Of a stretch of 39,710 bases of DNA, positions 26,444 through 34,878 are shown piece after piece. The position numbers were made by a program, and so were the translations under genes. The stretch lies in assembly GCA_947378555.1 (NCBI GenBank), contig CANCKM010000008.1, positions 1 to 39,710 on the forward strand. Direction: 5' to 3'. The stretch's first letter is position 1; each line of letters begins with the position of its first letter. Below the pieces are notes generated by a model. The model was not told the origin of the DNA and made no database searches. It saw only the letters and a program-made list of their open reading frames with translations. Source of the DNA: Microbacteriaceae bacterium. GTDB lineage: Bacteria > Actinomycetota > Actinomycetes > Actinomycetales > Microbacteriaceae.

Positions 26444-27100
26444 ATGTCTGCAACCAAATTCCCCGCCGCCGTTTTGTGGGATCTCGACGGAACCCTAGTC
26501 GACTCGGAGAACTATTGGCTTAGCAGCGAGAAACAACTCGCCGCCGAACACGGTTATGACTGGACCGAACAGGACGGTTTGGATTTGGTCGGGTTTAGCC
26601 TGTTCGAATCTGGCGAAATTATCCGAGTTAAAATCGGAAGCAAACTCACGGTGCTTGAAATCATCGAGCGATTGACGATGGATGTGGTTGAGCAGCTCAA
26701 GACCTCCATCGCTTGGAGGCCCGGGGCCCAGGAGTTGCTCTCCGAACTTCGGGAGGCCGGCGTGAAAACCGCACTGGTCACAATGTCCTTTCGCAACATG
26801 GCCGAGTTGGTAGTGAACAGCATTGGCTTTGATGCGTTTGACGTGATTGTTGCGGGTGACGAAGTCGAGTTCGGTAAACCACACCCGGAGGCCTACCTCA
26901 GAGCGGCAGAGTTGCTGGGCGTTGACCCCGGTCACTGCGTGGCCCTTGAAGATTCACTCACCGGCCTAACCTCGGCCGAGCGAGCCGGCACAGTCGCAAT
27001 CGGCATTCCAAACGTTTCTCACATCCCAGAGGCCGAAAATCGTGTGCTCTGGAAGACCCTTACCGGTGTCACCCTGAGTGACCTACAGGCTCTTTTTTAA
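26444..27100 (+). CDS. HAD-family phosphatase (beta-phosphoglucomutase-like)
   Basis: 218-residue HAD hydrolase of subfamily IA. Nucleophile and acid are D13 and D15 in WDLDGTLVDSE; motif II threonine lies in ALVTMS; then GKPHPEAYL and the metal-binding LEDSLTG. The GKPxPE and EDSxxG pattern is shared by beta-phosphoglucomutases and general sugar phosphatases, so the substrate cannot be named. It is divergent from the PAC2 gene and lies directly upstream of the tRNA methyltransferase, a gene order seen in other actinobacteria. Confidence 0.88.
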   Translation: MSATKFPAAVLWDLDGTLVDSENYWLSSEKQLAAEHGYDWTEQDGLDLVGFSLFESGEIIRVKIGSKLTVLEIIERLTMDVVEQLKTSIAWRPGAQELLSELREAGVKTALVTMSFRNMAELVVNSIGFDAFDVIVAGDEVEFGKPHPEAYLRAAELLGVDPGHCVALEDSLTGLTSAERAGTVAIGIPNVSHIPEAENRVLWKTLTGVTLSDLQALF

Positions 27101-27136
27101 CCCCGAACGCATCATCCAAGATTGGAAGACCAAAGC

Positions 27137-28129
27137 ATGAAGAGACTGCCAACCGGGCCCTTTCGCGAAGGCGACCGAGTGCAACTGACCGGACCAAAGG
27201 GAAAGATGAACACCATCACGCTAACCCCGGGGGCAGCTTTTGGAACCCACCGAGGTGACATTCGACACGATGAAATCATCGGCAAACCGGACGGCTCGGT
27301 GATTCAGAACCAATTTGGGGTTGAATATCTGGCACTTCGACCGCTGATGGCCGACTTTGTCCTCTCGATGCCTAGGGGAGCGGCCATCATCTACCCGAAG
27401 GATTCGGGCCAAATCATCATTCAGGCGGATATTTTTCCAGGTGCGCGAGTGGTTGAAGCCGGTGTCGGTTCCGGTGCGCTAAGTATGTATTTGCTCAGGG
27501 CAATCGGACCAACCGGAACACTTGATTCATTCGAACGCCGTTCGGAATTTGCCTCGGTCGCCAAAGCCAACGTGACAACCAATTTCGGTGAAGTTCCCGA
27601 AAACTGGAACATCCATCTTGGAGATTTGCAGGACGAGTTGCCTAATAAGGTAAAGAACGGCGAGGCCGATCGGATAGTGCTCGACATGCTAGCCCCATGG
27701 GAGTGCATCGACTCCTGCGCCGAGGCGCTCGCCCCGGGCGGTGTTATTTTGGCCTACGTAGCCACCGTAACTCAACTCTCCAGGTTTGCCGAAGACATTC
27801 GCAGTTCCGGGCTGTTTGCCGAGCCGGAGGCCAATGAAACCATCGTGCGCGGATGGCACCTGCAAGGTTTGGCCGTGCGCCCCGAGCACCGCATGATTGG
27901 TCACACCGGTTTTCTAATCACGGCTAGAAGGCTAGCTCCCGGCGCCGTTGTTCCAAGCTTCAAGACCCGAGCGGCTAAACCAGAGTTCAGCGATGAGGAT
28001 CTGGCGGTCTGGAACCCAGAGCACTTGGGCGAGCGAAAAATCAGCGATAAGAAGCTGCGAAAGACGGTGCGAAGTGCCAGCGCCGCCGCCGAAGCGAGCA
28101 TCGCGACTCGTGAAGCGCAAGAAAACTAA
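27137..28129 (+). CDS. trmI: tRNA (adenine-58-N1) methyltransferase TrmI
   Basis: 330 residues. Methylates A58 in the T loop of tRNAs, usually as a tetramer. An N-terminal small domain (1-70) with GDRVQLTGPKGK and HDEIIG is followed by the Rossmann domain with V-V-E107-AGVGSGALS and the catalytic LDMLAPWE. The C-terminal 45 residues form a basic tail. ATG 27137 with GGAAG eight bases upstream was chosen over TTG 27122, which lies on that ribosome site. In other actinobacteria this gene is followed by mpa and the pupylation genes; here it is followed by FKBP. Confidence 0.94.
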   Translation: MKRLPTGPFREGDRVQLTGPKGKMNTITLTPGAAFGTHRGDIRHDEIIGKPDGSVIQNQFGVEYLALRPLMADFVLSMPRGAAIIYPKDSGQIIIQADIFPGARVVEAGVGSGALSMYLLRAIGPTGTLDSFERRSEFASVAKANVTTNFGEVPENWNIHLGDLQDELPNKVKNGEADRIVLDMLAPWECIDSCAEALAPGGVILAYVATVTQLSRFAEDIRSSGLFAEPEANETIVRGWHLQGLAVRPEHRMIGHTGFLITARRLAPGAVVPSFKTRAAKPEFSDEDLAVWNPEHLGERKISDKKLRKTVRSASAAAEASIATREAQEN

Positions 28130-28174
28130 ATCCGCTAGATAAACTGTTACAACATCAAGAAAAAGGGTAATCAC

Positions 28175-29143
28175 TTGCGCAAATACACCGCCTTGGCCAC
28201 TGTCGTAGCCGTTTCATTCCTGTTGGCCGGTTGTGCCAGCACCAACGAGTTTGATCGAATCTCGGCCGGCACCGTTCAAACCTGTGCCGACTATGTCGGT
28301 GGCGATGAAGTCAACCAGATCTCGGTGTCTTCCGACCTTTCCAAGGCACCAAAGGTGGACTTCCCAACTCCGATCAAGAGCGCCAAGGTTCAGAGCCACG
28401 TGATCGTTGAAGGCTCCGGCATGAAGTTCACCGGAAACCAGCTGGTTAGCCTCGAGTATGTTGGCTACAACGGCAAAACCGGCGCCGTTTTCCAGACCTC
28501 AAAGTTCGATGGTTCTGACTCGGCAAGCGAGTACCTCAAGCCTGGTGGCACTCCAGATTTCTGCAAGGCGCTGGGTGGCGTTCGTGCCGGCTCAAGAGTG
28601 GCAGTGCTCTACCCACCAAAGTTCGCTCACGATTCACAGGGCGTGGCTCAGTTGGGCATCGACAAAGATGCCTCGGTTATCTTCATCTTCGACGTCAAGT
28701 CGGTTAGTTTGTCACGGGCCGTCGGAGACGTTCAGCCAGCCCAGGCGGGTTTCCCTTCGGTCAGCCTGACCCCAGCTGGCGCACCGGGAGTCACCTTCAA
28801 CGGCGATGCTGCTCCAACAAACTTCAAAGTTGCAACCCTTATCAAGGGTCGTGGCGCAACGGTCAAGAAGGGTCAGACCGTGATCGTCAACTACACCGGA
28901 GTCATTTGGGGCACCGGCGTAAAGTTTGACTCCTCATGGGATGCCGATAAGAAGCCGGTTCCTTTCCCACTAACCGATGGTCAGTTGATTCCTGGTTTCA
29001 TCAAGGCCTTGGTTGGACAATCGGTTGGCTCTCAGGTCATCGCTGTCGTGCCACCGGCCGATGGATACGGAAGTAGTGAAAACGGAACCATTCCGGCTAA
29101 CTCGACTCTCGTTTTCGTTGTCGACATTCTGGCAATCAAGTAA
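28175..29143 (+). CDS. Lipoprotein with tandem FKBP-type isomerase domains
   Basis: 322 residues, TTG start with AAAAAGGG upstream. A lipoprotein signal peptide ends in LLAG-C20, so the protein should be lipid-anchored on the outer face of the membrane. Domain 2 (about 230-322) keeps the FKBP active-site residues Y240, F251, D252, F264, I272, Y298 and F314, and is likely a working peptidyl-prolyl isomerase. Domain 1 (about 85-178) has the fold pattern but Q107 where Asp is expected and no active-site tyrosine at the later position. It sits between trmI and pafB, the site of pafA neighbours in related genomes. Probably a substrate for Lnt encoded below. Confidence 0.9.
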   Translation: MRKYTALATVVAVSFLLAGCASTNEFDRISAGTVQTCADYVGGDEVNQISVSSDLSKAPKVDFPTPIKSAKVQSHVIVEGSGMKFTGNQLVSLEYVGYNGKTGAVFQTSKFDGSDSASEYLKPGGTPDFCKALGGVRAGSRVAVLYPPKFAHDSQGVAQLGIDKDASVIFIFDVKSVSLSRAVGDVQPAQAGFPSVSLTPAGAPGVTFNGDAAPTNFKVATLIKGRGATVKKGQTVIVNYTGVIWGTGVKFDSSWDADKKPVPFPLTDGQLIPGFIKALVGQSVGSQVIAVVPPADGYGSSENGTIPANSTLVFVVDILAIK

Positions 29144-29161
29144 CTCGAAGGCCAGATTTCT

Positions 29162-30148
29162 TTGCCCGAGAAAATTGATCAGTCCGAGCGACTTTTCAAT
29201 CTGACCTGCGCTCTGCTTTACAGCTCTGCCGGGCTAACCAAGCAAGAGATACTGAGTCGCGTTCAAGGGTATAAGGAAGATTACGACTGGGGTGGCGACA
29301 ACGCCTCGCTCGAGCGCCTTTTCGAACGCGACAAGGCAAATCTCACCGCGATGGGTGTGCACTGGATCGTTGAGAACCCGGTCTGGGCCATGGAGGATAA
29401 CCAGGAGTTTCGCTACCGCATCCTCAACGAAGTTTTTAACTGGCCCAAGAGCGTAAAACTAACCTCGAGACAGGTTGCACTGCTAAACCTGGCGGCCGAG
29501 GTTTGGTCACGCACCTCACTATCGGCGGTGGCGAGTCAGGGAATCATGCGCATCAGGGCTCTAGCCCCGGCTGAGCCAGGTTTGGACATACTGGGTATCG
29601 CACCTTCCATTCGCACGCATTCGGCAAGCTTTGCGCCACTCACCGAAGCTCTTGAACAGCATGAGGTTGTCGAGTTTCAATACCGCAAGGCAACCGAAGA
29701 TCAGGCCACTAAGCGCACCGTCAGGCCATGGGCACTCGAGCAAATCGACGGGCAATGGTTGCTGCTCTGCTGGGATGAGGTTCGCAAAGAGCCAAGGAAT
29801 TTTCTACTCAAACGAATAACATCAACCATAAAGCGCGTGGGGCGTCAGTTCGAGGCCCCTTCAAAAGCTCAGCTCACGGCCATGCAACTGGATCTGGCCG
29901 AGCACACCAAGCGTCAGGTTGCCGACCTCAGGGTCAAGCCAAACACCATGGCGTCATTCCACTTCGGGCTTCCGGAGCGCAGTGCGGTTGGCGAGCCACA
30001 GGAGCATTCGATTCGCTACATGGATCTTCATCTACTGGCTGAGGACCTGCTGGAGTACGCCCTTGACATTGAAGTGCTGCGACCCAAAGAATTGCGCGAA
30101 GCCATGGTTTCGGCACTCGAGAAGGTGGCCTCACAACACTATGGCTAA
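29162..30148 (+). CDS. pafB: PafB, WYL-domain transcriptional regulator
   Basis: 328-residue regulator with an N-terminal winged helix (about 8-75) and a WYL domain (about 160-245; the WYL triplet reads WLL in GQWLLLCWDE). With PafC it forms the activator of the LexA-independent DNA-damage response in mycobacteria, where ssDNA binding is thought to activate it. TTG start with GAAGG about ten bases upstream. Its last eight bases overlap pafC, as expected for subunits of one complex. Its name comes from linkage to pafA, which is not present here. Confidence 0.92.
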   Translation: MPEKIDQSERLFNLTCALLYSSAGLTKQEILSRVQGYKEDYDWGGDNASLERLFERDKANLTAMGVHWIVENPVWAMEDNQEFRYRILNEVFNWPKSVKLTSRQVALLNLAAEVWSRTSLSAVASQGIMRIRALAPAEPGLDILGIAPSIRTHSASFAPLTEALEQHEVVEFQYRKATEDQATKRTVRPWALEQIDGQWLLLCWDEVRKEPRNFLLKRITSTIKRVGRQFEAPSKAQLTAMQLDLAEHTKRQVADLRVKPNTMASFHFGLPERSAVGEPQEHSIRYMDLHLLAEDLLEYALDIEVLRPKELREAMVSALEKVASQHYG

Positions 30149-31121
30149 GAAGATTACCGGCGCAGACCGATACAACCTCATGCTCGCCCTGGTTGGCTAT
30201 CTAATTCATAACCGCGAGGTGTCGATGGATGACCTTGCCAGCCATTTCAAGGTAACTCGGGAAGAAGTGCGCAGTGCACTGGTGACCGTGTCCTTCTCGG
30301 GAATCAAGGGCTACGATCCTGGCGACCTCTTCGAGTTTGACTATTACAAGTTCAATCACGAGGGTGTCGTGAAGCTGATCCTGAAACCCGCGATTGATGA
30401 GGTGCCGCGAATTTCTCAGCGCCAGGCAGCAGCCCTTTCGGCCGGCCTCAACTACCTGCGCGATATCGAGATTTTTGCCGAGCAAACCGAGGTGACCGAA
30501 CTCATCCAGATATTGGCGCAGGGGACAACGGGTGGAAGCATTCCCGAGATTCAGATTGTGCCAGGAACGCGAGCCGCCGAACTGGCAAGTGTCAGGCGCG
30601 CTATGGCTGAACAGCGCAAACTCGAGTTTGAGTATCACAACATGCGTGGCGAAATAAAGCGTCGGATTGTCGAACCACTTTTGGTTTCCCTTGAAGACAA
30701 AAACATCACCCTCCGAGCTTTTGTTCAAGAGGATGGGATGGTCAAGAACTTCCGAGTTGATCGCATGCGCGGAGCGAAAGTTTTAGACGAGCCAATATCC
30801 GCCGCTGCCAAAGCCGCCGAGGTTATTGACGCCAACTACATCGCGGACCAAACGGACACGGAGGTGACCGTCGAGGTTGCCCCCGAGGCTCATCGTTTAA
30901 TTTCCCAATTCAATGCGGAGGTCATTGAATCTAGACCGGATGGCACCAAGGTGGGCATAATCAAGATTGGGCATCTGCCAAATCTCGGTCGTCTGATAGC
31001 GTCATATGGGGGTTCTGCCAAGGTCTTGGCCCCGCAGGCGGCGAGGGAATTGGTTAGGGACTACGCGCTATCGGCCCTTGGCGAGACGGCGATGAGTAAC
31101 TTAGATCGGGAGGATGACTAA
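30141..31121 (+). CDS. pafC: PafC, WYL-domain transcriptional regulator
   Basis: 326 residues. N-terminal helix-turn-helix (about 10-50, with MDDLASHFKVTREEV), then a WYL domain whose core reads ITLRAFVQEDG and KNFRVDRM, and a C-terminal extension (about 235-310). It acts with PafB on DNA-repair genes. I chose ATG 30141, which overlaps the pafB stop by eight bases; the same frame runs upstream to about 29919, but that part lies out of frame within pafB and is not real coding sequence. It is followed by a small membrane protein gene with two bases between. Confidence 0.92.
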   Translation: MAKKITGADRYNLMLALVGYLIHNREVSMDDLASHFKVTREEVRSALVTVSFSGIKGYDPGDLFEFDYYKFNHEGVVKLILKPAIDEVPRISQRQAAALSAGLNYLRDIEIFAEQTEVTELIQILAQGTTGGSIPEIQIVPGTRAAELASVRRAMAEQRKLEFEYHNMRGEIKRRIVEPLLVSLEDKNITLRAFVQEDGMVKNFRVDRMRGAKVLDEPISAAAKAAEVIDANYIADQTDTEVTVEVAPEAHRLISQFNAEVIESRPDGTKVGIIKIGHLPNLGRLIASYGGSAKVLAPQAARELVRDYALSALGETAMSNLDREDD

Positions 31122-31123
31122 AG

Positions 31124-31438
31124 GTGGGTTTCTGGGCCTGGTTTCTGATTTGGTCAGTTCTAATTGTGCTGACCCTGGCCGGGTTTGCTCAGGTCCTCTA
31201 CTCCCTCTACAAAAAGGGAATAGCCCTCCAGAAAGTTGTCGAACCGCTGCTGCCGAAACTTGAGGCCCTGCAGCGAGCTGCTGAGCGGTCACCACAGATC
31301 GAGCAACCCGAGAGCGCCGTGTTGAGTGATCCGGTTGAGCAGATGAAAGTCAGATTGGCGATATTGCGCCGTAAGCAGAAGAAACGCGACGCGAAAGAGC
31401 ATATGCTTATAAATAGAGTAAAACGAAGCAGAAACTAA
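31124..31438 (+). CDS. Small membrane protein with basic tail, function unknown
   Basis: 104 residues with GTG start; GGGAGG lies about ten bases upstream. One membrane segment at about 4-27, then an amphipathic helix (KVVEPLLPKLEALQRAAE, about 37-54), a short linker and a highly basic C-terminus (LRRKQKKRDAKE). It lies between pafC and tatA in the same operon. TatB also has one membrane segment and an amphipathic helix, but the TatB glycine-proline hinge (GPERLP type) is missing, so I do not call it TatB. Not otherwise recognised. Confidence 0.72.
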   Translation: MGFWAWFLIWSVLIVLTLAGFAQVLYSLYKKGIALQKVVEPLLPKLEALQRAAERSPQIEQPESAVLSDPVEQMKVRLAILRRKQKKRDAKEHMLINRVKRSRN

Positions 31439-31451
31439 GAAAGCAGTTCAA

Positions 31452-31655
31452 ATGCCTAAATCCATCGGTTTGCCAGAGTTATTGATTATCTTGGTCATAA
31501 TCGTGCTTGTTTTTGGTGCGAGAAAATTGCCTGACATCACCAAGAGTGTCGCCGAGTCAATGAAGATTTTCAAAAAAGAAGTTAAGACCACTAAAGAAGA
31601 AGCCTCGGTTGCTAGCAAACCGGAAGCCGAAGGCGACAAGCCAACCGAAAAGTAG
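31452..31655 (+). CDS. tatA: Twin-arginine translocase subunit TatA
   Basis: 67 residues. One N-terminal membrane segment (about 8-20) followed by the hinge FGARKLPDITKSV at 21-33 and an amphipathic helix, then an acidic-basic tail. TatA forms the pore that moves folded proteins across the membrane. The ribosome site is weak. Its TAG stop shares a base with the GTG of tatC (TAGTG), so the two are coupled. A separate TatB is not in this window. Confidence 0.95.
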   Translation: MPKSIGLPELLIILVIIVLVFGARKLPDITKSVAESMKIFKKEVKTTKEEASVASKPEAEGDKPTEK

Positions 31656-32425
31656 TGGCTAGAGTAAAAAACCCCGATAGGCGCATGAACTTTGGGGGTC
31701 ACCTCAAAGAGCTTCGCAACCGTTTAGCTTGGTCTGCCCTCTTTATTGCCGTTGGAACGATAGCCGGCTGGTTCTTCTTCGACCCGGTGTTTGACACCCT
31801 CCAGGCCCCAATCATTGCGGTATCAAAAGAGCGTGGACTCAACGCCACCATCAATTTTTCTACAGTGGGCGGCGCATTCGACCTTCGGATTCAAGTTTCC
31901 ATTTTTCTGGGCGTTTTGGTCAGCAGCCCTTTTTGGCTCTTTCACCTGTGGCGATTCATCACTCCGGCCCTCAAGCAACGTGAGCGCCGCTACACGGTTG
32001 GATTTTTGGTCTCGGCGATACCCTTGTTTTTTACCGGCTGCTGGCTAGCCTGGATTTCCTTCCCTGCCTTCGTCCGAACCCTGCTCAGCCTCACCCCGGC
32101 GGGCAGCGCAAACTTGATAAACGCTAACGAATACGTGCTTTTTGCCCTCCGGATTCTGCTTGTTTTCGGAGTTGCATTCCTGATTCCCGTGGTCCTGGTC
32201 CTATTGAACTTCATGGGCATAATCGAGGCTCAAAACATTTTTGGTTCTTGGCGTTGGGCCATAGTTCTGTCTTCGATAATCGCCGCTCTTGCCACACCAA
32301 CGGTTGACCCAACCTCGATGTTTCTGCTCATGATTCCGCTCCTGGCTCTCTATTTCTTGGCCGGAGCAATCGCAAAGTTGCGTGAGCGAACCCTACGCAA
32401 GACCAGATTGTCGAGTGACCAATGA
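31655..32425 (+). CDS. tatC: Twin-arginine translocase receptor subunit TatC
   Basis: 256-residue polytopic membrane protein with six membrane segments. The family start F-GGHLKELRNRL (about 12-25) is present, as are FWLFHLWRFITPALK and the ATPTVDPTSMFLL motif near 211-223. TatC recognises the RR signal peptide of exported proteins. GTG start on the tatA stop; the ATGA at the end overlaps the helicase ATG. Gene order pafC-tatA-tatC-helY is conserved in actinobacteria. Confidence 0.97.
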   Translation: MARVKNPDRRMNFGGHLKELRNRLAWSALFIAVGTIAGWFFFDPVFDTLQAPIIAVSKERGLNATINFSTVGGAFDLRIQVSIFLGVLVSSPFWLFHLWRFITPALKQRERRYTVGFLVSAIPLFFTGCWLAWISFPAFVRTLLSLTPAGSANLINANEYVLFALRILLVFGVAFLIPVVLVLLNFMGIIEAQNIFGSWRWAIVLSSIIAALATPTVDPTSMFLLMIPLLALYFLAGAIAKLRERTLRKTRLSSDQ

Positions 32426-34875
32426 GCGAGCGAGAAAACCTAAGCCCGGCAGAGCGGTTTTCCCTTGCCAAGAAGAGGGTCCCTAACCCTTCGCTAAACA
32501 GTTTTCTGGAGCTAATTGACTTTGGTCTCGATGAATTTCAGGAGAAATCCTGTCTTGCATTGGCCAAGGGCAAAGGTGTTTTGGTTGCTGCGCCAACCGG
32601 CGCCGGCAAAACCATCGTCGGAGAATTCGCGATTCACTTGGCTCTCGAAAAGAATCTGAAGGTTTTTTACACCACGCCAATCAAGGCGCTCAGCAACCAG
32701 AAATATGCCGAACTGGCCGCGAGATATGGCAACGAACGAGTCGGGCTACTAACCGGCGACTCAAATACCAACTCGGAAGCACAAATCGTGGTGATGACCA
32801 CCGAGGTGCTTCGCAACATGATCTATGCGAACTCGGATTCGTTAATAACGCTTGGCTTCGTGGTGATGGATGAGGTGCACTACCTCGCTGATCGCTTTCG
32901 AGGCGCCGTTTGGGAAGAGGTTATTCTTCATCTGCCCAAGGACGTCAAGATTGTTTCACTAAGCGCTACGGTTTCAAATGCCGAGGAGTTCGGCGCCTGG
33001 TTGGACGAGGTTCGTGGCGACACCGAAATTATCGTCTCCGAGATTCGACCGGTGCCACTGAATCAACACGTGCTGTTTGGCGACGAAATGATTGAACTTT
33101 TTGCCGAGGATCAAAAGACACTCAAGGTGAACCCCGATTTGGTGCAGCGTCACGCGACGAAGATGCGGCAACCGATTCAAAAGCCCAATCGCGGAAATCG
33201 TGGCTATGGTGGCAGCTTTGAGAAGCATCAGGCCCGGGTTCCTAAAATCTCAAAGCCCGAAATCGTCGACATCTTGGATGAAGCGGATTTATTGCCAGCG
33301 ATTTTCTTCATCTTCTCGAGGGCCGGTTGCGACTCGGCGGTTCGAGCCTGCCAATCCGCCGGCATCCGCCTCACCACCAACGAGGAGCGCCAAGAGATTC
33401 GGCGAATCGTTGAGACCAAGGTTTACAGCATCGCCGACGAGGATTTGGCGACGCTTGGCTACTTCGATTGGCTCAGCGGCCTAGAGCGGGGAGTGGCAGC
33501 TCACCACGCTGGAATGTTACCGGCCTTCAAAGAAGTGGTTGAGGAACTTTTCCTCAAAAAGCTGGTCAGGGTGGTCTTTGCAACCGAAACCCTAGCGCTC
33601 GGCATCAACATGCCGGCCCGAACCGTGGTGCTCGACCGCCTTGATAAGTACAACGGCGAAGGCCGAGTGCAAATCACGCCGGGGGAGTACACCCAACTCA
33701 CCGGGCGAGCCGGGCGTCGTGGAATCGACACCGAAGGCCACTCGGTCATTCAATGGTCTGGAAACCTGGATCCAACAAACGTTGCCGGGTTGGCTAGCAA
33801 GCGCACCTACCCGCTGATCAGCCCGTTTCGACCCACCTACAACATGTCGGTGAACCTAATCGAGGCGTTTGGTCGCGACCGTGCAAGAGAAGTGCTCGAG
33901 ACCTCGTTCGCTCAATTCCAAGCCGACCGATCCGTGGTTGGTTTGGCTCGCGGAATCAGAGAGAAGCAAATTTCGCTCGATGGATACGCCAAATCGATGG
34001 AATGTCACCTCGGAAGCTTTGCCGATTACGCCGCGATGCGTCGCGAGATTAGCGACCTCGAACGCCTTCTGGCATCCGGTCGAGTGCGCGAACAGCGCGG
34101 CAAAGATATTCGCCAGAGCAAGGGCAGGCACGCCCAAGAACAACGCCTGACCGATCTGAAAAGGCAACTCAAACAGCACCCCTGCCACAACTGCTCTGAC
34201 CGTGAAGCGCACTCGCGCTGGGGTGAGCGTTGGTTCAAGTTGCGTCGTGAAACCGATGCCATAATCGAGCAGATCGAGGGCCGCACCAATCAGGTTGCCC
34301 GAACCTTTGACAAGATTTGCGACCTACTTATCGATCTTGACTACATCCACATGGTGGACGGCGAGCTAGAGGTGGCAGAGAGCGGAAAAATGCTTGCCCG
34401 CATTTACGGTGACCGCGATTTACTCGTTGCCGAGGCAATCCGCACCGGGATTTGGAATCAACTCGATCCGGCCGGCTTGGCTGCGATGGCAGCCTCCCTG
34501 GTTTATGAGGCAAGACGTGATGACGATGCCTTCGAGGTAAAGGTTCCGCGCGGCAACTTCTCGGACATAATGGAGCAAACCCATGAGATTTGGGATGCCC
34601 TCGAGGAACTTCAGCGCAGTCACAAACTGCGCCCGACGAACCCATTGGACTTTGGTCTTGCACTTCCTATCCATCGTTGGGCCACCGGTTCAAGCTTGAA
34701 CTCGGTCCTTGACGCGGCGGACTTGCTTCCGGGCGACTTCATTCGTTGGTCAAAACAAATAATCGACATGCTTGATCAGATCGGTCAGGCCGGTGGTGCG
34801 GAGATTTCTAAAACTGCAAAGACCGCGGTAGACAAGGTGAAACGCGGAATCGTTGCCTACTCTTACTATGGATAA
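32422..34875 (+). CDS. helY: Ski2-like DEVH-box RNA helicase (HelY)
   Basis: 817-residue superfamily 2 helicase. Q-motif Q40, Walker A AAPTGAGKT at 56-64 with K63, DEVH at 150-153, SLSATV, then QLTGRAGRRGID as motif VI. The C-terminal region resembles the Mtr4/Ski2 (DSHCT) accessory domain, suited to RNA unwinding and turnover; a CxxC pair in HPCHNCSD lies near residue 590. It is slightly shorter than mycobacterial HelY. It overlaps tatC by four bases. Exact RNA targets are unknown. Confidence 0.94.
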   Translation: MSERENLSPAERFSLAKKRVPNPSLNSFLELIDFGLDEFQEKSCLALAKGKGVLVAAPTGAGKTIVGEFAIHLALEKNLKVFYTTPIKALSNQKYAELAARYGNERVGLLTGDSNTNSEAQIVVMTTEVLRNMIYANSDSLITLGFVVMDEVHYLADRFRGAVWEEVILHLPKDVKIVSLSATVSNAEEFGAWLDEVRGDTEIIVSEIRPVPLNQHVLFGDEMIELFAEDQKTLKVNPDLVQRHATKMRQPIQKPNRGNRGYGGSFEKHQARVPKISKPEIVDILDEADLLPAIFFIFSRAGCDSAVRACQSAGIRLTTNEERQEIRRIVETKVYSIADEDLATLGYFDWLSGLERGVAAHHAGMLPAFKEVVEELFLKKLVRVVFATETLALGINMPARTVVLDRLDKYNGEGRVQITPGEYTQLTGRAGRRGIDTEGHSVIQWSGNLDPTNVAGLASKRTYPLISPFRPTYNMSVNLIEAFGRDRAREVLETSFAQFQADRSVVGLARGIREKQISLDGYAKSMECHLGSFADYAAMRREISDLERLLASGRVREQRGKDIRQSKGRHAQEQRLTDLKRQLKQHPCHNCSDREAHSRWGERWFKLRRETDAIIEQIEGRTNQVARTFDKICDLLIDLDYIHMVDGELEVAESGKMLARIYGDRDLLVAEAIRTGIWNQLDPAGLAAMAASLVYEARRDDDAFEVKVPRGNFSDIMEQTHEIWDALEELQRSHKLRPTNPLDFGLALPIHRWATGSSLNSVLDAADLLPGDFIRWSKQIIDMLDQIGQAGGAEISKTAKTAVDKVKRGIVAYSYYG

Positions 34876-34878
34876 ACG

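Noticed and set aside
29919-30140. N-terminal extension of pafC
   Set aside because: The open frame runs upstream, but it is out of frame within pafB; the ATG at 30141 overlaps the pafB stop in the usual way.
31124-31438. TatB next to tatA
   Set aside because: One membrane segment and amphipathic helix fit, but the GPERLP-type hinge of TatB is missing and sequence is otherwise unlike; left as unknown.
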